From: Planctomycetota bacterium
GTDB taxonomy: Bacteria; Planctomycetota; Planctomycetia; Planctomycetales; Planctomycetaceae
DNA length: 64,000 nt
Reading direction: 5' to 3'
Assembly: GCA_022600195.1 (NCBI GenBank)
Contig: JAHZKX010000001.1
Coordinates: 1 to 64,000, forward strand
Below, piece by piece: positions 28,701-36,638 of this stretch (within the stretch, counting starts at the first letter, position 1; each line of letters starts with the position of its first letter). Made by a program: the position numbers and the translations under genes. The notes beneath the pieces are model-generated. The model searched no databases. It saw only the letters and a list, made by a program, of their open reading frames with translations, and had not been told where the DNA came from.

Positions 28701-29008
28701 GTGATTGTGAACGTCAGAACGAACCAACGCTCCTGCAGTCACTCTATGTCCGAAACGACGAAGAAATGTTGGGCAATTTAACAAGAGCAGATGGCTGGTT
28801 GACTCAATTGAGTAAAACAGATCTGAAACAGGTAGATCAAAAGACGCTTGTCAATGAAGCATATTTAAGAACACTCTCCCGATTTCCCGAAGAGATCGAA
28901 ATGAAAGAAAGCCTGCAATACCTGAAATCCACAGACACTCTGAAAGAAGGTCTGCACGATTTATTATGGGTGCTGTTGAATACTCAGGAATTTATTACCA
29001 ATCACTAA
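25745..29008 (+). CDS. LRR - cytochrome-like (PSCyt) - Big2 - DUF1549 - DUF1553 protein
   Basis: A 1087-residue exported planctomycete-type giant. Order: signal peptide (about 1-29); leucine-rich repeats of roughly 24 residues (about 80-280, e.g. LERLSLDNTKITDKGL); a PSCyt-like region with a CX4CH motif at residue 341 (CNSRNCH); a Big2-like beta domain (about 425-510, VWSDGTREDVT); DUF1549 (about 515-720, DEEFLRRVSLDLTATLPTP); a CxxCH motif at residue 719 (CAQCHKHPFDQW), a potential haem c site; and DUF1553 (about 800-1075, AFVNRIWAHYF). Function is unproven; such proteins are paired with DUF1501 partners and are suspected to act in extracellular polymer breakdown or redox. The DUF1501 gene follows 50 bp downstream. 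Confidence 0.9.
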   Translation: MRLRMHLQRQLITAILMLMVCFSQHTFAAEVEEPISAKTPEQIAALGLRGFYTNLQHNKDGSVRLVRLSKPHVTLDKLEHLEQFLKLDYLAIVCPHLGDEGLVHIQHLTNLDTLMLSESAVTDSGLSYLKKLNKLERLSLDNTKITDKGLAQIAHLQQLKVLSLKNTNVTDLGLQHLTGLKNLEVLFLSGTKVSDAGASSLADLKKLKVVYLSRTQVRGKQLARLADLPHLEYLALNHNVLDQNIIDAVSKMSQLKGIGLYHTQLNRDAVNQLKKKLAKTNIFSELGTEADKKSEALLFSDSNSLIEKPVLAPIQERINGNEKLTPDFQRHVIPLLGRLGCNSRNCHGSFQGRGGFQLSMFGYDFKLDHDNLLKRIDKQKPEKSLVLNKPTSEDEHEGGLRLPPGGWEQKLLREWINGGAKSVDKNSPQFVRLEVTPKQIVFSKKGEKAAIKAIAVWSDGTREDVTCLTRFESKDDSVSDVTPEGVIQAKGTGDTYIISYYDNGIFSTQVILPVKKYQPGEYPKVSAPTEIDQHVVNKLQKLGIQPSGLCTDEEFLRRVSLDLTATLPTPEEIRAFVKEKSIDKRSKKIEELLKRSTYVAWWSMKLCDLTGSNAGYLGGTEMAQPVASQWNAWIKRRVQDNVGWDKIVSGIILGTSRKPGQTFEEFMAQQSEYTSSKDRADFTALDNSLPHYWARSNMSVPSDKALAFGYTFLGMRLDCAQCHKHPFDQWSKQDFVLFTEFFTRIKFGVPPDATVLHEQSRNMLGVPVKLNTAALRRQSYLRIAAEGRPIPWREVYIEPAKSDKQIAKLLGGQEINLSQNSDPRKLLMRWMLNEPNHYFAKAFVNRIWAHYFNVGIINPPDDLNQANPPSNKALLDYLVKGFIESGYDMKWLHRTITNSRTYQLSWRPNQSNRKDTRNFSHAVLRRLPAEVAIDAILQATSNNEKVSQFVSKVDGRKISQHPRSYQARAIDFSLLVFGKPLRTTNCDCERQNEPTLLQSLYVRNDEEMLGNLTRADGWLTQLSKTDLKQVDQKTLVNEAYLRTLSRFPEEIEMKESLQYLKSTDTLKEGLHDLLWVLLNTQEFITNH

Positions 29009-29058
29009 ATCTGAAACGTTGAGAATTTCTTGAAACTGTCTCCGCTGAGGACTATCGT

Positions 29059-30357
29059 ATGAATCATCGCGAAAAAATTACCAGACGAAATGCTTTGCAA
29101 GTCGGATTTCTCGGCGGACTTGGTCTGTCGCTTCCTGGTTTTCTTAAGTTGTCAGCAGCGAATGAAGAATCCGGAGACAAAATAAAACCGAAAGCAGATG
29201 CCGTTCTGTTTTTGAATCTGGCCGGGGGGGTTTCTCACCTTGATACATTGGACAGGAAACCGGAAGCACCTGTTGATACACAAGGTGAGTTCAAGTCGAT
29301 TCAAACGAATCTACCGGGACACAGTGTTTGTGAATACATGCCGAAGTATGCGGCAATGGCTGATCAATTTACACTCCTGCGTGGAATTGGACACTCTGCG
29401 GGTGCTCATCCACAGGGACAATCCTGGATTTCGACAGGTAACCGACCGGTGCCTGCTTTGATCTTTCCCTCACTGGGATCCGTAATCAGTAAAGAGATAT
29501 CCAGTAAGCCAGATCTACCTGGTTATGTTGCCATTCCCAAAACAGAGTGGAATGCCGGTTACATGGGTGATGCCTATGCTCCATTCAAAACGAATACGGT
29601 TCCACGTCCCGGGCAACCATTTCAGGTACGCGGCATTTCGTTACCTGATGGTTTAACCATTGAAAAAGTGAATCAGCGACAGCAGCTACTCAAAAAACTG
29701 GATCGCCGCTTTAAGGCGGATGCCACGGAGAGTCAACTGTTAGAAGCTTTGGATAAATTTGGTTCCCAGGCCTATAACATGATTACCTCAAAAAGAGCGC
29801 GAGCCGCGTTTGATGTCGAACAGGAATCTTCGAAGATTCGCAACTCTTTTACTCCCGATGAGTTCAGCCAATCGGTATTTCTTGGCTGCCGACTGATTGA
29901 ATTCGGAGTTCCCTTTGTAACCGTGACTTATCAAGGTTGGGACACACATACTGAAAATTTTGCTGGCCATCGCAGATTATTGCCCGCCCTGGATACGGGT
30001 ATCACAGCCGGTCTGGAAATGTTGAAACAGAAAGGGCTACTGGAACGGACTCTGGTTGTCATCATGGGAGAGTTCGGTCGTACTCCCAAGATTAACGTGA
30101 ATGCTGGCCGCGATCATTATCCACGCGTGAACTGGTGCCTGATGGCCGGCGGTGGAGTCAAGCCGGGACAATTTGTCGGTGGAACCAATCAGGCCGGCGA
30201 TGCACCTGACGATAAAACTAATATCAAACCGGATGATATTGCCGCCACGATTTATCATACACTGGGCATCGATCCACTCAAGGAATACTATACGAATACC
30301 GGTCGACCCACGATGTTGGTTCCGCACGGACGCATCATGAGTGAGCTTTTTGCTTAA
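29059..30357 (+). CDS. DUF1501 protein, Tat-exported
   Basis: The 432-residue product begins with a twin-arginine signal (TRRNALQVGFLGGLGLSLPG) and has the DUF1501 set: LFLNLAGGVSHLDTLDRKPEAP, LPGYVAIP, VTYQGWDTHTENF, VVIMGEFGRTPKIN, GRDHYPRVNW and the C-terminal YHTLGIDP. The fold is related to alkaline phosphatase/sulfatases, with conserved His and Asp that look like metal ligands, but no substrate is known. It is the immediate downstream partner of the DUF1549/DUF1553 protein, the usual planctomycete pairing. Confidence 0.9.
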   Translation: MNHREKITRRNALQVGFLGGLGLSLPGFLKLSAANEESGDKIKPKADAVLFLNLAGGVSHLDTLDRKPEAPVDTQGEFKSIQTNLPGHSVCEYMPKYAAMADQFTLLRGIGHSAGAHPQGQSWISTGNRPVPALIFPSLGSVISKEISSKPDLPGYVAIPKTEWNAGYMGDAYAPFKTNTVPRPGQPFQVRGISLPDGLTIEKVNQRQQLLKKLDRRFKADATESQLLEALDKFGSQAYNMITSKRARAAFDVEQESSKIRNSFTPDEFSQSVFLGCRLIEFGVPFVTVTYQGWDTHTENFAGHRRLLPALDTGITAGLEMLKQKGLLERTLVVIMGEFGRTPKINVNAGRDHYPRVNWCLMAGGGVKPGQFVGGTNQAGDAPDDKTNIKPDDIAATIYHTLGIDPLKEYYTNTGRPTMLVPHGRIMSELFA

Positions 30358-30523
30358 GCATTCGAAAACTCAGCAGCTGTATTCTTTTATGCTGCAGTAA
30401 CACCGAAGTTTCTTAGTAATGATGCCTGAAACGAAGGTCGATTCATCTGGTGGCGCCAACTTCACACTGACATGATTGATTTGTGTCTCAGACTGCGGTC
30501 TAATAAGGGGCGGAAGTAGTGAT

Positions 30524-30578
30524 ACTGATTTCACAACTTTCGACGAAATCAGTCTGCGCCTGTAATGAAAGTTACAGG
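30524..30578. other. Two adjacent perfect stem-loops upstream of a sulfatase gene
   Basis: ACTGATTTC (30524-30532) pairs with GAAATCAGT (30545-30553), loop 12 nt. CCTGTAA (30559-30565) pairs with TTACAGG (30572-30578), loop 6 nt. The pair lies in the 274-bp gap between the DUF1501 gene and the sulfatase, ending 53 bp before the start. No T-run follows. It could be a structured leader, an mRNA 3' stabiliser or an operator. Confidence 0.4.
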
Positions 30579-30631
30579 AGATGCTTGATCTGTCTGGCAA
30601 AAGAATCTTTCGCTAATGAGGCAAGCTCCTT

Positions 30632-31969
30632 ATGAAATTCCTGTTGATCACTGCGTTTTATAGCATTTTATTTCCTGCTCTTGTGACAGCAGAAGATAAA
30701 ACTGAACGCCCTAATATTGTGCTTATCATGGCCGATGATCTTGGTTATGGTGACTTGAGTTGTTATGGCAGTACACAGTGTGATACTCCTCAGCTTGACC
30801 GTCTGGCAGCCAGAGGAATGAAATTTACGGATTTTCATTCCAGCGGAACCGTTTGCAGCCCCACGCGCGCCGGTCTGCTTACAGGACGCTATCAGCAGCG
30901 GGCTGGTATTGATGGTGTAGTGTACGCCGACCCTAAAAGAAATCGGCATCACGGATTGCAGAAGAATGAAATTACGTTAGCACAAAGTATGCAGGCAGCC
31001 GGTTTTCGGACGGGAATGTTTGGTAAATGGCATCTCGGGTATCAGCGACAATATAATCCAACATTTCGAGGTTTCGAGCAGTTCGTGGGTTACGTCAGTG
31101 GGAACGTAGACTATTTCGCTCACCTGGATGGCACGGGGGTTTTTGACTGGTGGCACAATGCGAATCTAAATAGAGAAGAACAAGGTTATGTGACCCACTT
31201 GATTACCGACCATGCGGTCAACTTTATTCGCCAGCAGAAGGATAATCCGTTTTTCGTGTATATTGCACACGAAGCCGTGCACTATCCCTATCAAGGACCA
31301 GATGACAAGCCGATGAGAAAAGAAGGTGTAGGCGATATCAAATCTGCCAAGCGAAAAGATATTTCCAATGCCTATCGAGAAATGAATACAGAAATGGATC
31401 GGGGAATCGGTAAAATCGTCTCTGTACTGGATGAACTAAAATTGACGGACAAAACCTTTATATTTTTCCTGTCCGATAATGGCGCCAATAATAAAGGTTC
31501 AAATGGGAAGTTACGTGGATTCAAAGGTAGCGTGTGGGAAGGAGGCCATCGTGTGCCCGCTATTGCCTGTTGGCCCGGTCAGATTCCTGCCGGCAGTGTT
31601 TGTGATGAGACAGCAATCAGCATTGATTTGATGCCAACCATTTTAGATCTGGCACATGCAACTGTGCCCGCCAATCATCAATTGGATGGCATCAGTCTGC
31701 GTTCCCTGTTGGTGAAACAGCAGAAATTGAAGCCGCGACTGATTTACTGGGATTACAATGGACGTTCAGCCGTTCGTCAGGGACCCTGGAAACTGGTCTT
31801 AAATCAGAATCGCCAATCACCTGTCGAATTATTTCACATCCAGAAAGATATATCGGAATCACAAAATCTGGCTGGGAAGCAGCCCCAACGTGTTCAGGAA
31901 TTGCAGACAGCGTTCTCTGCCTGGAAAAAAGATGTGACCCAAACTGCAACACCTCAACCTAAAAAATAA
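30632..31969 (+). CDS. Sulfatase (Cys-type arylsulfatase family)
   Basis: A 445-residue exported sulfatase that hydrolyses sulfate esters after its active-site cysteine becomes formylglycine. The Sec signal is residues 1-20 (VTAEDKTERPNIVLIMADD follows). Metal ligands are in MADDLGYGD; the activation motif CSPTRAGLLTGR has Cys75; later come GKWHLGY, HEAVHYPY and FLSDNGANN. The formylglycine enzyme needed is not in this window, because the SUMF1 protein at about 9-10 kb lacks its catalytic cysteines. The neighbours suggest a polysaccharide or glycolipid target; the exact ester is unknown. Confidence 0.93.
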   Translation: MKFLLITAFYSILFPALVTAEDKTERPNIVLIMADDLGYGDLSCYGSTQCDTPQLDRLAARGMKFTDFHSSGTVCSPTRAGLLTGRYQQRAGIDGVVYADPKRNRHHGLQKNEITLAQSMQAAGFRTGMFGKWHLGYQRQYNPTFRGFEQFVGYVSGNVDYFAHLDGTGVFDWWHNANLNREEQGYVTHLITDHAVNFIRQQKDNPFFVYIAHEAVHYPYQGPDDKPMRKEGVGDIKSAKRKDISNAYREMNTEMDRGIGKIVSVLDELKLTDKTFIFFLSDNGANNKGSNGKLRGFKGSVWEGGHRVPAIACWPGQIPAGSVCDETAISIDLMPTILDLAHATVPANHQLDGISLRSLLVKQQKLKPRLIYWDYNGRSAVRQGPWKLVLNQNRQSPVELFHIQKDISESQNLAGKQPQRVQELQTAFSAWKKDVTQTATPQPKK

Positions 31970-32003
31970 GTTTAGTAATAGTTTACTGACAGGAGTTCTC
32001 GAA

Positions 32004-34142
32004 ATGTTTCGAATGATAATATTGATAGCGGTTCTGATTCCTTTTAATCTCAACGCGGCAGAAGGCGCTGTGAATTCACTCCAGGCGGGTGCAGCCAAGG
32101 TGAATATCAATCCCCGAAACTATCCGGTATCAATGACTGGGAGCTTTCAGGATCGACAGGCAATGTCAGCCCATGATCCTTTACATGCGCGTGCTCTGGT
32201 TTTGAAGGATGGCAAAACCAGTATTGCGTTCGTTGTCTGTGATATCTGTTTGATTTCGCGGGATATTTTTGATGCAGCCAAAAAACAGGCATCAGTCAAA
32301 ACAGGCATTCCAATAAGTAACATGCTGACTTCTGCAACACACACGCACACTGCGCCAACTTCAGTCCCTTTGGCGCAGTGTAATCCGCATCCGGAATATG
32401 TGCAATTTCTGACCGAGAGCATTGCGCAAGCCATTGTCAATGCACATAAACGTCTTGAACCTGCTCAGGTTGCCTGGGCTGTAGTCGCTGAACCAGCAGA
32501 GGTCAATAATCGGCGCTGGTATGTTAAACCAGAGGCAATCCGTCTGAACCCTTTCGGTACAAAGTCTGACAAAGTCAGTACCAATCCGCCCAGGGGAAGT
32601 GATGTTCTGATTAAGCCGGCAGGTCCCATCGATCCCGAAATTTCCATTCTTTCTGTACAAACAGCAGATGGACGTCCTTTGGCACTTCTGGCAAATTACT
32701 CATTGCATTACGTGGGTGGCATCCCTGCAAATCAACTTTCCGCTGACTATTTCGGTGAGTTCGCACGACAGATTAAAAAACGTCTCGGTGCAGATGATGC
32801 TTTTGTTGGTATCATGTCAAATGGAACAAGCGGTGATATCAATAACTATAATTTCAAAAATCCACGGCCGCGGTCTGCTGCGTTTGAACGCATCATCGCT
32901 GTCGCCTCCGTCATTGCTGACCGAACGTTTCAGGCTGTCAAATCTCTACCTCACAAAAGTGATGTTTCATTAACAATGCAGGAACGCACAATGGATTTGG
33001 CAATTCGCAAACCCGATCAGAAAGAACTGGTGTACGCTCAAAAGCTGCTCGAAAATGCAGAAGATCCGGATCGTTTATCCACGCATGAAGTCTATGCACG
33101 CGAGACAATTAATATTGATCAGGGACCAGACACTGTGAATATTAAGTTGCAAACATTGAGAATTGGCGACTTGGGTATTGTAGCAATTCCTTGTGAAGTT
33201 TTTGTTGAAATTGGTCTGGAAATCAAAAAACGTAGTCCGTTCAAACCAACATTTACGATTGGGCTGGCCAATGGCTATAACGGATATTTACCCACACCGG
33301 AACAGCATGTTCTACAAGGTTATGAGACCTGGCGCTCCGGTTGGAGTTATCTTGAAGTGGATGCCTCGCGGAAAATCAGCGATCAGATTTATGCGATGCT
33401 GGAACAAATTTCAGCAGATGTGAAATATCAAACTGACCCAAATCAGCTGACAGCAGAGGAACAGCAACAGGGTTTTCAATCGTTATTTAACGGAAAAGAG
33501 ATGAAGGGATGGAAACATAGTGGCAATTGGAAAGTCGAAGATGCTGTGCTGACACGCTCAGGAAAAGGGGGCAGTCTGATTTATGAAGCTCAGAAGTTGC
33601 CTGATGACTTTGAATTAAAATTCGAATGGAAGGTGGCAGAGGGTAGCAATAGTGGTGTTTATTATCGTCCGGGACAATATGAGTACCAGATTCTTGATAA
33701 TCAAAAACATGCAGACGGTAAAAACCCAAGGACGAGTGCTGCATCTATCTATTTCTGCATGGCTCCCTCCCATGATGCGACGCGACAGGTGGGAGAATGG
33801 AACAAAGGACGGATCGTCTGTCAGGGAACTGTCATTCAGCATTGGTTGAATGGACAGAAGGTGATCGATCTGGATTATACGGATCCTCGCTATGCATGGC
33901 ATGTGGAACTGCTGGCAAACCGGGGGGGTAATCTTGCAGATCGAGGTGCCAATCTTTCATTGCAGGATCATGGCGATCCTGTTTGGTATCGAGGTATCAA
34001 GCTGAGAACTATTCCAGCAGAGGAAAAAATGGAGCGTAGTCCGGTGGAACCGGCAAAAATCTCAGATTCCGTTCTAGCCGCAGAGCAGCGCAAGTTACAA
34101 CGTATCATGGAAAATCGTGCGCGTCAGGCACAGAAAAAATGA
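32004..34142 (+). CDS. Neutral ceramidase-like N-domain fused to DUF1080
   Basis: A 712-residue secreted protein (signal peptide 1-20). Residues 25-470 match the neutral/alkaline non-lysosomal ceramidase N-terminal family (AGAAKVNINP, HDPLHARALVL, SATHTHTAP with likely zinc His, IPCEVFVEIG, NGYNGYLPTPE). The segment corresponding to the ceramidase NxGDxSPN motif reads NGTSGDINNYN, so the usual catalytic serine position is not obvious. Residues 485-690 form DUF1080, a LamG-like fold common in planctomycete sugar-active proteins (GFQSLFNGKEMKGW, SNSGVYYRPGQYEYQILD). It lies 34 bp after the sulfatase gene, implying co-transcription. Lipid hydrolysis is not assured. Confidence 0.88.
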   Translation: MFRMIILIAVLIPFNLNAAEGAVNSLQAGAAKVNINPRNYPVSMTGSFQDRQAMSAHDPLHARALVLKDGKTSIAFVVCDICLISRDIFDAAKKQASVKTGIPISNMLTSATHTHTAPTSVPLAQCNPHPEYVQFLTESIAQAIVNAHKRLEPAQVAWAVVAEPAEVNNRRWYVKPEAIRLNPFGTKSDKVSTNPPRGSDVLIKPAGPIDPEISILSVQTADGRPLALLANYSLHYVGGIPANQLSADYFGEFARQIKKRLGADDAFVGIMSNGTSGDINNYNFKNPRPRSAAFERIIAVASVIADRTFQAVKSLPHKSDVSLTMQERTMDLAIRKPDQKELVYAQKLLENAEDPDRLSTHEVYARETINIDQGPDTVNIKLQTLRIGDLGIVAIPCEVFVEIGLEIKKRSPFKPTFTIGLANGYNGYLPTPEQHVLQGYETWRSGWSYLEVDASRKISDQIYAMLEQISADVKYQTDPNQLTAEEQQQGFQSLFNGKEMKGWKHSGNWKVEDAVLTRSGKGGSLIYEAQKLPDDFELKFEWKVAEGSNSGVYYRPGQYEYQILDNQKHADGKNPRTSAASIYFCMAPSHDATRQVGEWNKGRIVCQGTVIQHWLNGQKVIDLDYTDPRYAWHVELLANRGGNLADRGANLSLQDHGDPVWYRGIKLRTIPAEEKMERSPVEPAKISDSVLAAEQRKLQRIMENRARQAQKK

Positions 34143-34275
34143 GTGCTTCTCCGCAGAGGGGTGAAGGTAAATTCTTGCTGATGTAAGATTGCTTTCGATT
34201 CGGGATCGAATTTTCTGGTTTATATATCTCGTTTAAAATGTATAGTTATGCGATAAAAGACGAACTGGTGATGCA

Positions 34276-35319
34276 ATGAGAATGATAATTCGTTCCTGTC
34301 TGGTGATAATGAGTCTTTTGCTGATAGCAGAAAAAGTTGCGAAAGCCGAACCCGTGCAGGTCATTTTTGATACGGATATTTCGGGAGATGTAGATGATGT
34401 TTTAGCATTGGCGATGTTGCACGCCTTAGCAGATCGTGGAGAATGTAAACTCCTGGCGGTAACGATATCCAAGATCAATTCTCTCACTGGTCCCTTTACC
34501 GATGCGACAAATACATTCTATGGACGGTCGAATGTGCCCATTGGTGTTACGCAAGCTGCACAGCGTCGTGAGAGTAAATATCTGAAGTTGATCAATGAGA
34601 AGCAGGGCAATCAATTTCGATATCCACACGATATTTTATCCAACGATCAGCTCCCCTCGGCGGTGAAAATTTTGAGGAAGACTTTGGCTGGTGCAGCGGA
34701 TCACTCGGTTGTCATCATTCAGGTTGGGTTAGCTGCGAATCTTGCAGATCTGGTTGAGTCCAAGCCAGATCATTTCAGCCCTCTCAATGGACTTGAGTTG
34801 ATCCAACGCAAAGTGAAGCTGGTATCTGTGATGGCGGGAGCATTTGAACCAATTAATGGGAACAATCGCTATCTTGAAGCCAATGTTCGCAATGGAATTC
34901 AGTCCATGCAGCGGTTTGCTGATCAATGGCCCGTGGATGTCCCTGTGATTTGGAGTGGCTTTGAAATAGGAATTGCTGTCACTTATCCTCGCACGAGTAT
35001 TGCTAGCGATTTTAATTACGTTCGACACCACATTGTCCGCGAAGCTTATCTGTTGCACAGTGGTCCTGATCATGATCGTCCCAGCTGGGATTTGACGAGC
35101 GTACTTTATGCTGTTCGTCCTAAAGACAGTTATTTTGATTTGTCTTTACCAGGACGTGTGAGCGTTGCCGATGATGGTTTTACCAGTTTTAAAGCGGGAG
35201 AGAACGGCCGAGATCGATATCTGATAATGAGTTCAATCCAGGCAGTGCGGGTTCGTGAAGCACTTCGATTTTTAGTGAGCCAGCCACCATTACATTATAA
35301 AGATCAGAAAAACAAATAG
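34276..35319 (+). CDS. Exported inosine-uridine nucleoside hydrolase family protein
   Basis: The 347-residue product has a signal peptide (residues 1-23) and then the calcium-binding signature of nucleoside hydrolases, FDTDISGDVDDVLAL (about residue 30), whose aspartates bind the metal and ribose. Later features include HSVVIIQVGLAANLADL and LVSVMAGAF. The family cleaves ribonucleosides into base and ribose; planctomycetes have many exported paralogues, some perhaps acting on other N-glycosides. GGTGA lies just upstream of the ATG. It follows the ceramidase-like gene by 133 bp on the same strand. Confidence 0.87.
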   Translation: MRMIIRSCLVIMSLLLIAEKVAKAEPVQVIFDTDISGDVDDVLALAMLHALADRGECKLLAVTISKINSLTGPFTDATNTFYGRSNVPIGVTQAAQRRESKYLKLINEKQGNQFRYPHDILSNDQLPSAVKILRKTLAGAADHSVVIIQVGLAANLADLVESKPDHFSPLNGLELIQRKVKLVSVMAGAFEPINGNNRYLEANVRNGIQSMQRFADQWPVDVPVIWSGFEIGIAVTYPRTSIASDFNYVRHHIVREAYLLHSGPDHDRPSWDLTSVLYAVRPKDSYFDLSLPGRVSVADDGFTSFKAGENGRDRYLIMSSIQAVRVREALRFLVSQPPLHYKDQKNK

Positions 35320-35404
35320 TATACTCATCAGCGAATCTGAAGAATTCTTCTTTCCTGGATGTTTTCTGAAAGTGCTTAAAGCGATCGGTTACTACCTCAT
35401 CGAT

Positions 35405-36007
35405 TTACAGACTTTTTTTGTTGACTTCTTCTAATAATATATCGATGGATTCACACATTTCTTTTTTCAGCGCATGTAAGCCGTTTTGTACTTGAGACAG
35501 GCTGTCGATTCGCCTGGTGATTTTCTTTTTTTGCTCTACTATAATCTCTTGTTCGGTGGTTATTATATCTTTGTTTGAATCTTCTATGATTGTTGTCGTG
35601 TCGTTGTCCGGTTCTGAACTTCGCAATTTGCTCATGAGTAATTCTACATCAATGGGTTTTACAAATAGATCTCTAAATCCAAGTGCCAGGGCATCGCGCG
35701 AGAGCTCTTTCATTTTAGGCGACGAGCTGCCATGCTCTCTTGTGACCATAAGATAAAACCGTAACGCAGGTATCATTCCTTCATCATTCAGTCGTTCTAT
35801 CTTAGATGCTTCTTTGTAAAGCTCGAGTGCATTCATGGAAGGAAGAAAAAGACTGGTTAGTACGGTATCAATTGCGAAGTCCATATTTAAGATGGAAAGT
35901 GCTTCTTCCCCGCTTTCTGCTGTCACCGTAGTAAAATCATAGTGTGATAGCTTCTGGTTCAGACTTTGTCGTATGAATCCAATTTCGTCAACGATTAGTA
36001 TTTTCAT
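35405..36007 (-). CDS. Degenerate receiver-domain protein
   Basis: The 200-residue product is a CheY-like receiver (about residues 1-125) with a polar helical C-terminal tail, perhaps coiled coil (about 150-195). The acidic pair is reduced to Asp7-Glu8 (LIVDEIG). The phosphoacceptor aspartate is replaced by Ser52 (VLTSLFLP where VLLDLxMP is expected). The conserved switch Thr (MVTREHG) and Lys (FVKPID) remain. It therefore cannot be phosphorylated in the usual way and may work as a phosphorylation-independent or partner-binding receiver. ATG 36007 has AGGGTG upstream and gives the exact receiver start. It lies beside a FixJ/FixL-like pair. Confidence 0.82.
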   Translation of the reverse strand: MKILIVDEIGFIRQSLNQKLSHYDFTTVTAESGEEALSILNMDFAIDTVLTSLFLPSMNALELYKEASKIERLNDEGMIPALRFYLMVTREHGSSSPKMKELSRDALALGFRDLFVKPIDVELLMSKLRSSEPDNDTTTIIEDSNKDIITTEQEIIVEQKKKITRRIDSLSQVQNGLHALKKEMCESIDILLEEVNKKSL

Positions 36008-36101
36008 AACATCACCCTGATGTGAATGAGTCATCAAAAGCAGTTTGCTGTTTGATTTGGGGCTGTTCACCTAATCTTGTATCGCCATCTGTAAGCAAAA
36101 T

Positions 36102-36129
36102 AAAAATGGGGGATGTTACCCATGTTTTT
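36102..36129. terminator. Bidirectional terminator-like hairpin
   Basis: ATGGG (36106-36110) pairs with CCCAT (36119-36123) around an 8-nt loop. It is flanked by A5 on the left and, after one G, T5 on the right, so a T-run follows the stem on both strands. It lies about 95 bp upstream of the leftward degenerate receiver gene. It may be a leader attenuator or end a transcript from either side. Confidence 0.4.
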
Positions 36130-36548
36130 GTAGGGTCTTTACCTCATTTCTCAATATGTTAAGTCGAAAATGCATGTATTCAGGGTGGCTCATAATCTGA
36201 ACGATAGCGTTTAAAGGTAATGAACAGATCGTATTTTTCTGTTCGATAGAATCACGCTGATACTGTAAAAAATCTGAGATCGTCCTGGCCAGTTTTCGAA
36301 GTTGCGAAAAGAGAAGTGCTGTCAGATTCTGAAAATGCTTTTGAATATTTAAGAGTTTTGTAATCCGAGTTTACTGATAATAAGATTTCCATACAGGATT
36401 TGGCACCCCTTGGGGATGAAAGCTACCGCACAACGATTCTATGATTAATAGATGACTGCAAGAAAAAATAGCAGGTCAATTTCTGGTTACAGCAAAGTGA
36501 TATAGAGCGTTCAAAATAAACGAGTATACAAAAAACTGTTTGATGTAG

Positions 36549-36554
36549 TATAAT
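36549..36554 (+). promoter_or_regulatory. Possible -10 element of the FixJ-type regulator
   Basis: A perfect TATAAT lies 85 bp before the chosen start of the response-regulator gene. The -35 region is AT-rich without a recognisable hexamer, so an activator or alternative sigma factor would be needed. Confidence 0.3.
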
Positions 36555-36638
36555 TAAATCAGTTGATATTACGTTTACTTATACTTGTTGGTGTATAAAC
36601 TTTATTGTCTAAAAAGACGCTTCTTCATGGAAAACAGA

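Larger units (their letters stand above)
36008..36638. other. Divergent intergenic region of the signalling locus
   Basis: This roughly 630-bp gap contains a hairpin at 36102-36129, a weaker perfect hairpin GAACAG/CTGTTC at 36222-36244, and a TATAAT at 36549-36554. The rest shows no coding potential. It should hold promoters for the degenerate receiver and the FixJ-type regulator, and could host a small RNA. Confidence 0.35.

Noticed and set aside
35355-35375. Palindrome GAAGAATTCTTC between convergent genes as a terminator
   Set aside because: It has no loop and only a short T-run, so it would not form a stable hairpin terminator.
36396-36420. Sigma-54-like element (TGGCAC...GGGG) before the FixJ-type gene
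   Set aside because: The -12 GC is absent, and the distance to the gene is over 200 bp.
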